Shown here: positions 61,036 to 64,000 of the stretch, one piece after another
Layout: every line of letters starts with the position of its first letter
Numbering within the stretch: position 1 is the first letter of the stretch
DNA from: an uncultured Actinomycetes bacterium
GTDB taxonomy: Bacteria > Actinomycetota > Geothermincolia > Fen-727 > JACVIW01
Length of the DNA stretch: 64,000 bases
Reading direction: 5' to 3'
Assembly (NCBI GenBank): GCA_937127245.1
Contig: CAKZLU010000032.1
Span: 1-64,000 of the forward strand
Made by a program: the position numbers and the translations under genes
Notes under the pieces: model-generated
The model's database searches: none
What the model saw: the letters and a program-made list of their open reading frames with translations, nothing else
Told to the model about the DNA's origin: nothing

Positions 61036-62211
61036 ATGGACTCTAAATTGAAAAGGGTTGTTGACGCGCTTGAATTAAGGGTTCCCGATCGTGTTCCGGT
61101 GATGGACGTGATGGAAGAGTACTCCAATATATACGCAATCCTGGGTAAAAAGCCCCTCCCTCTGGGCGCGCTTTTCTCCAATCCCTACGCGCGAAAGATT
61201 ATTGATCGCGTCGCTAACCTGGTAAACCGCTCAGGATTGATGAATAGGGAGATGGACCGTTTCTCATACGACAGGACGGCGGCTTCGGTGAAAATGGGAT
61301 ATGACGCAACCTGGGTCATGCACGTTCCGATATGGAAGTTTTCGGACTCACGGACCGCGACTGACATTTACGGTCGGTACTATGAAGTGGTTTTCGATAA
61401 GAAGGGGAACTTAAGCACGCCCATGTATAAAGGTGGGTTGATAAAAAGTCCGGACGATTGGAAGGCCTGGGACAAAAGCGACCTCTTTAAGTTCCCGGAA
61501 AGGACTAACAAGGCTTTCAAAAGAATACAGAAGGATTTCGGCGACAAAATATTTGTCTTCGCCGGTTTCCTGTTCGGGCTTTTCGAAAATTCTTGGCAGC
61601 CTCTCGGTTTTGAGAGGTTCGCTGTCGCAATAAGAGCGGAAAAGCAGTTTCTAAAGCGGGTGATTAAGTTCTACGAGGATCACTTTTGCATGATGCTCGA
61701 AGCCTGGGCTGACGCGGACGTGCCCGGCGCCATATACACCGACGATCAAGCGTTCCGATCAGGCACGATGATCAGTCCCAAAATCCACAAGGAACTCTAT
61801 ACCGAATCCTTCCAGCGAATCACGGAGACGGCGCACAAACTCGGCATGAAAATCGTCGTTCACTCATGCGGGAACGTTTATCCGCTACTCGAATGGTTTG
61901 CCGAATGCGGGTTTGACGGTGTTCACGCTTTGGAACCCACGGCTGGAATTGAACTTGGAAAAGTGAAAGAGATGGTTGGTGACCGACTATGTATTGTAGG
62001 AAACATTGACATAACCCATATCCTTGTTGATGCCTCGCGGGATGAGGTATTCGAGGCGGTGAAGCAAAGCATCAAAGCCGCAGGTGAGGGCGGCGGTTAT
62101 ATTCTTGCTCCAACGAACAGCCATGAGGATATGTCTATTGACAGGCTGAGATGGATGCTTGAGGCTGTGGAAGAATACGGCTACTACCCTCTGAAAATCC
62201 AGTCACTTTAA
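61036..62211 (+). CDS. UroD-family corrinoid methyltransferase-like protein
   Basis: A 391-residue TIM barrel of the uroporphyrinogen decarboxylase/MtaA superfamily. It opens with ALELRVPDRVPVMD and has a zinc-type motif in VVHSCGNVYPLL (His-x-Cys). FDGVHALEPTAGIELGKVKE and VGNIDITHILVDAS are conserved barrel segments. The late zinc ligand region reads LAPTNSHEDMS, without the third Cys of classical MtaA. It is followed 68 bases later by a corrinoid protein, so methyl transfer to or from cobalamin is likely; the methyl donor is unknown. AACTGGAGGG precedes the ATG. Confidence 0.88.
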   Translation: MDSKLKRVVDALELRVPDRVPVMDVMEEYSNIYAILGKKPLPLGALFSNPYARKIIDRVANLVNRSGLMNREMDRFSYDRTAASVKMGYDATWVMHVPIWKFSDSRTATDIYGRYYEVVFDKKGNLSTPMYKGGLIKSPDDWKAWDKSDLFKFPERTNKAFKRIQKDFGDKIFVFAGFLFGLFENSWQPLGFERFAVAIRAEKQFLKRVIKFYEDHFCMMLEAWADADVPGAIYTDDQAFRSGTMISPKIHKELYTESFQRITETAHKLGMKIVVHSCGNVYPLLEWFAECGFDGVHALEPTAGIELGKVKEMVGDRLCIVGNIDITHILVDASRDEVFEAVKQSIKAAGEGGGYILAPTNSHEDMSIDRLRWMLEAVEEYGYYPLKIQSL

Positions 62212-62279
62212 CGGAGTGTTGGGGACGTTTTAAAACGAAATGACGCTTAAGCGTTGTACTTGTCTGAGAGGGGGTTGAA

Positions 62280-62915
62280 ATGGGGGATTACACGGAAAAA
62301 ATAGAGAAGGCTGTGTCAGACCTTGAGCTCGAGAGCATCTCAGGTCTTATCGGCGAGGCGCTCGAGGGGGGCGTTGACCCTCTTGAGATTCTGCGGGGTA
62401 TGTCGGCGGGCATGACAAAGGTGGGTGAGCTCTTTGAGCGTGGCGAATACTTTCTTGCTGACCTTGTTCTCGCCGGTGAGGTTATGAAGGAAGGGGTAAA
62501 GGTTTTGGAGCCGCACTTGAAGCCGGAGAGTATGGGCGCGAAGGGAACGGTGGTCATCTGCACCGTGAAGGGCGATATACACGACATCGGCAAGAATCTC
62601 GTAGGCACCATGCTTTCGAGCGCTGGTTTCAAAGTAATTGATCTTGGCGTTGATGTTCACGAGGACAGGATTGTTGATGCGGTCAGAGAACACGATGCAA
62701 GGGGCATCGGTTTGTCTGCACTGCTGACCTCGATGGTTGACTCCATCGGTGACGTGGTGAAAGCTCTGGAGCGTGCTGAGTTGAGGGATAAGGTAAAGAT
62801 CGCGATTGGAGGGGCATGCACCACGGAGGAACTGGCGAGACGAATGAGAGTTGACGCGCTTGGACGCGAAGCTGTCGAAGCGGTAAAAATCTTTGAAAGC
62901 TTCATGGCTTCGTGA
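62280..62915 (+). CDS. Methyltransferase corrinoid protein
   Basis: Carries the cobalamin that shuttles a methyl group between two methyltransferases. The 211-residue protein has the helical N-terminal cap (GMTKVGELFERGEYFLADLV) and the B12-binding Rossmann domain with GDIHDIGKN, where His is the lower axial cobalt ligand. LGVDVHEDRI, GLSALLTSM and IGGACTTEELARRM complete the fold. Length and motifs match MtaC/MtbC-type proteins. GAGGGGG lies upstream of the ATG. Its partner is surely the preceding UroD-type protein; the second methyltransferase is not in this window next to it. Confidence 0.95.
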   Translation: MGDYTEKIEKAVSDLELESISGLIGEALEGGVDPLEILRGMSAGMTKVGELFERGEYFLADLVLAGEVMKEGVKVLEPHLKPESMGAKGTVVICTVKGDIHDIGKNLVGTMLSSAGFKVIDLGVDVHEDRIVDAVREHDARGIGLSALLTSMVDSIGDVVKALERAELRDKVKIAIGGACTTEELARRMRVDALGREAVEAVKIFESFMAS

Positions 62916-63061
62916 GGTTGTTTTCCTCTTATGTTAAAGGAATATTTCTCCTTATTTCATTTAGCGCCTCCACTGGGCAGAGCTTAAAGATAACAAAAGC
63001 CTTAATGGAAGAGTACGCGCACATGAGGAGATACTTGTGAAATTCTAAATTGATTCTAAAT

Positions 63062-63580
63062 TTATTCTTCCTTTCCACCCTTCCTCAGGCGTGAGAGAAT
63101 GGGACCGTCCTCTGTCCAGCAGACGCAACTGTTAAACAACCCGAGCTCCCTCATGCCTATTTCCATCACCTTCCTAACGGCTTCGTTTTCTATGGAGTAT
63201 TCGGGAAAGTGCTTCCGCATATACGCTCCCCTGCCCTGGACGCTCACGTTTCCCATGTTGACCACAAGAGATGCAAGATGAGTGCAACCCGCGCTCGAGC
63301 CGACGGCCTGTCGCACCATTTCCGTGAATCCCGGTTTTATCGTGGCACCGTTTAACTGCTCGATTGATTTAAGACCGAGATGACACTCTTTTAGGGGTAT
63401 TGTGGGCATTGCTCCAATTATATCTTTGATTTTTCCGTCGAACACCGAGACGACCATCTCGGCCTCGATCTCATGGAGCGTTTCTCCCTCACGGATGTCC
63501 TTGAGTTTTCCCTTTACCAAGAGGTCAGAATCGCCTGTTTCCTCAACCTCTATTTCTATGCTTCTTTTGAACAAACTCAT
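63062..63580 (-). CDS. DUF2889 protein
   Basis: A 172-residue protein with the DUF2889 pattern: an N-terminal two-sheet half (RSIEIEVEETGDSDLLVKGK, DIREGETLHEIEAEM) and a helical half with the family mark SSAGCTHLASLVV. Cysteines in KECH, GCTH and SCVC could bind a metal. The family has no proven function but often occurs near CoA or aromatic catabolism genes. GGAGGG precedes the ATG at 63580. It is convergent with the corrinoid gene. Confidence 0.75.
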   Translation of the reverse strand: MSLFKRSIEIEVEETGDSDLLVKGKLKDIREGETLHEIEAEMVVSVFDGKIKDIIGAMPTIPLKECHLGLKSIEQLNGATIKPGFTEMVRQAVGSSAGCTHLASLVVNMGNVSVQGRGAYMRKHFPEYSIENEAVRKVMEIGMRELGLFNSCVCWTEDGPILSRLRKGGKEE

Positions 63581-63963
63581 GGTGATACGACCCTCCTGCT
63601 CATGTTTCTTGCCTGCTTCTTTTACACAAATAGATTCTACATAACCCTCGGTCTCAAGCGTTAGACTTACTTCCTGGCTGTGGAAAGCCAGTGAAATGGA
63701 AAGGGTCTGTCTAAAGGTGAAACTGAGCGGGTCGAGTGGGCAACGATGGAGTAAACGGCGGGGTCAATCCATCTTTGGACATGCTTTATGCGACATAAGA
63801 AGCGAAAGCTTATCGGATGCAAGGAGCAAAGTAATCTTTCAATTGTGTTGATAAAATAGCGATTATTAGCCAGTAAGTTCAATTTTGTTGAAATTAAGAG
63901 AGGCTAACCGGTTCGTTTGTCAGGCTTTACCTGAAACCAGAATGCAAGACGGGAGGAGAAAAG
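63581..63963. other. Intergenic region before the last, partial gene
   Basis: About 380 bases between divergent genes. It must hold the promoters of both, but no clear -35/-10 pair stands out. Small frames here have no ribosome site. No repeat or hairpin of note. Confidence 0.3.
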
Positions 63964-64000
63964 ATGGAGGAAGTGAATTTCAAAAGGGATGGTAACGTAG
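63964..64000 (+). CDS. Start of a gene cut by the window edge
   Basis: ATG 63964 follows a strong GGGAGGAG site six bases upstream and opens MEEVNFKRDGNV before the window ends. The opening resembles the first strand of crotonase-family proteins (FxRDGNVAxITL), but twelve residues cannot prove this. Confidence 0.6.
   Translation, partial: MEEVNFKRDGNV

Noticed and set aside
61036-62915. Cobalamin riboswitch controlling the corrinoid genes
   Set aside because: I could not find a B12-box or the needed leader length upstream of any corrinoid or UroD-type gene.

Overview
The window looks like chromosomal DNA from a free-living, probably anaerobic bacterium with roughly half G+C, many TTG and GTG starts and strong Shine-Dalgarno sites. 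I infer a deep-branching uncultured Actinomycetota. The reasons are the secreted L,D-transpeptidase with WYLAEGYT-type repeats, the MMPL/DUF3068-like membrane genes, an archaeal-like thymidylate synthase, an anaerobic Ni-CO dehydrogenase and corrinoid methyl-transfer genes. The taxonomy is inference. I see no tRNA, rRNA, transposase, integrase, phage gene or credible CRISPR-Cas locus.

Layout. 0-9 kb: thymidylate synthase, nitroreductase, a duplicated zinc-knuckle protein of unknown function, a cell-wall L,D-transpeptidase, RsmI, an AbrB-type regulator and TldD. 9.3-16.4 kb: a complete trpL-EGDCFBA operon, with a consensus promoter, a Trp-Trp leader peptide and an attenuator. 16.4-27.4 kb: an acyl-CoA dehydrogenase, a TatA-like protein, a DUF3068-like/MMPL pair, a PadR gene with two half-size permeases, and a second MMPL transporter. 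27.4-44.6 kb: a flavoprotein/ferredoxin-reductase pair, a parallel beta-helix lipoprotein gene broken by one in-frame stop, an orphan E1 alpha/beta ketoacid dehydrogenase pair, a DMT transporter, an esterase, PlsC, a double-chagasin lipoprotein, a secreted PIG-L deacetylase and an orphan CooS. 44.8-53 kb: acyl-CoA and lipid chemistry (crotonase, two acyl-CoA dehydrogenase subunits, SDR, SCP2-like protein) with a UroD-family methyltransferase and a B12-binding radical SAM protein. 53-64 kb: an M24 peptidase, two FGGY kinases, a saccharopine dehydrogenase-like protein, DUF1638, a UroD-family methyltransferase, its corrinoid protein and DUF2889.

How the genes may work together. The trp operon makes tryptophan from chorismate under transcription attenuation. 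The 58.7-62.9 kb run (FGGY kinase, DUF1638, UroD-type methyltransferase, corrinoid protein) looks like one methyl-transfer unit, in which the kinase may point to a sugar or polyol substrate. With the CooS at 42.7-44.6 kb this suggests C1 metabolism. The 44.8-50.7 kb genes fit oxidation of an unknown acyl-CoA. The most interesting non-coding signals are the trp leader, the tandem terminator ladder, and short degenerate repeats with a recurring 61-bp period in three unrelated intergenic regions.
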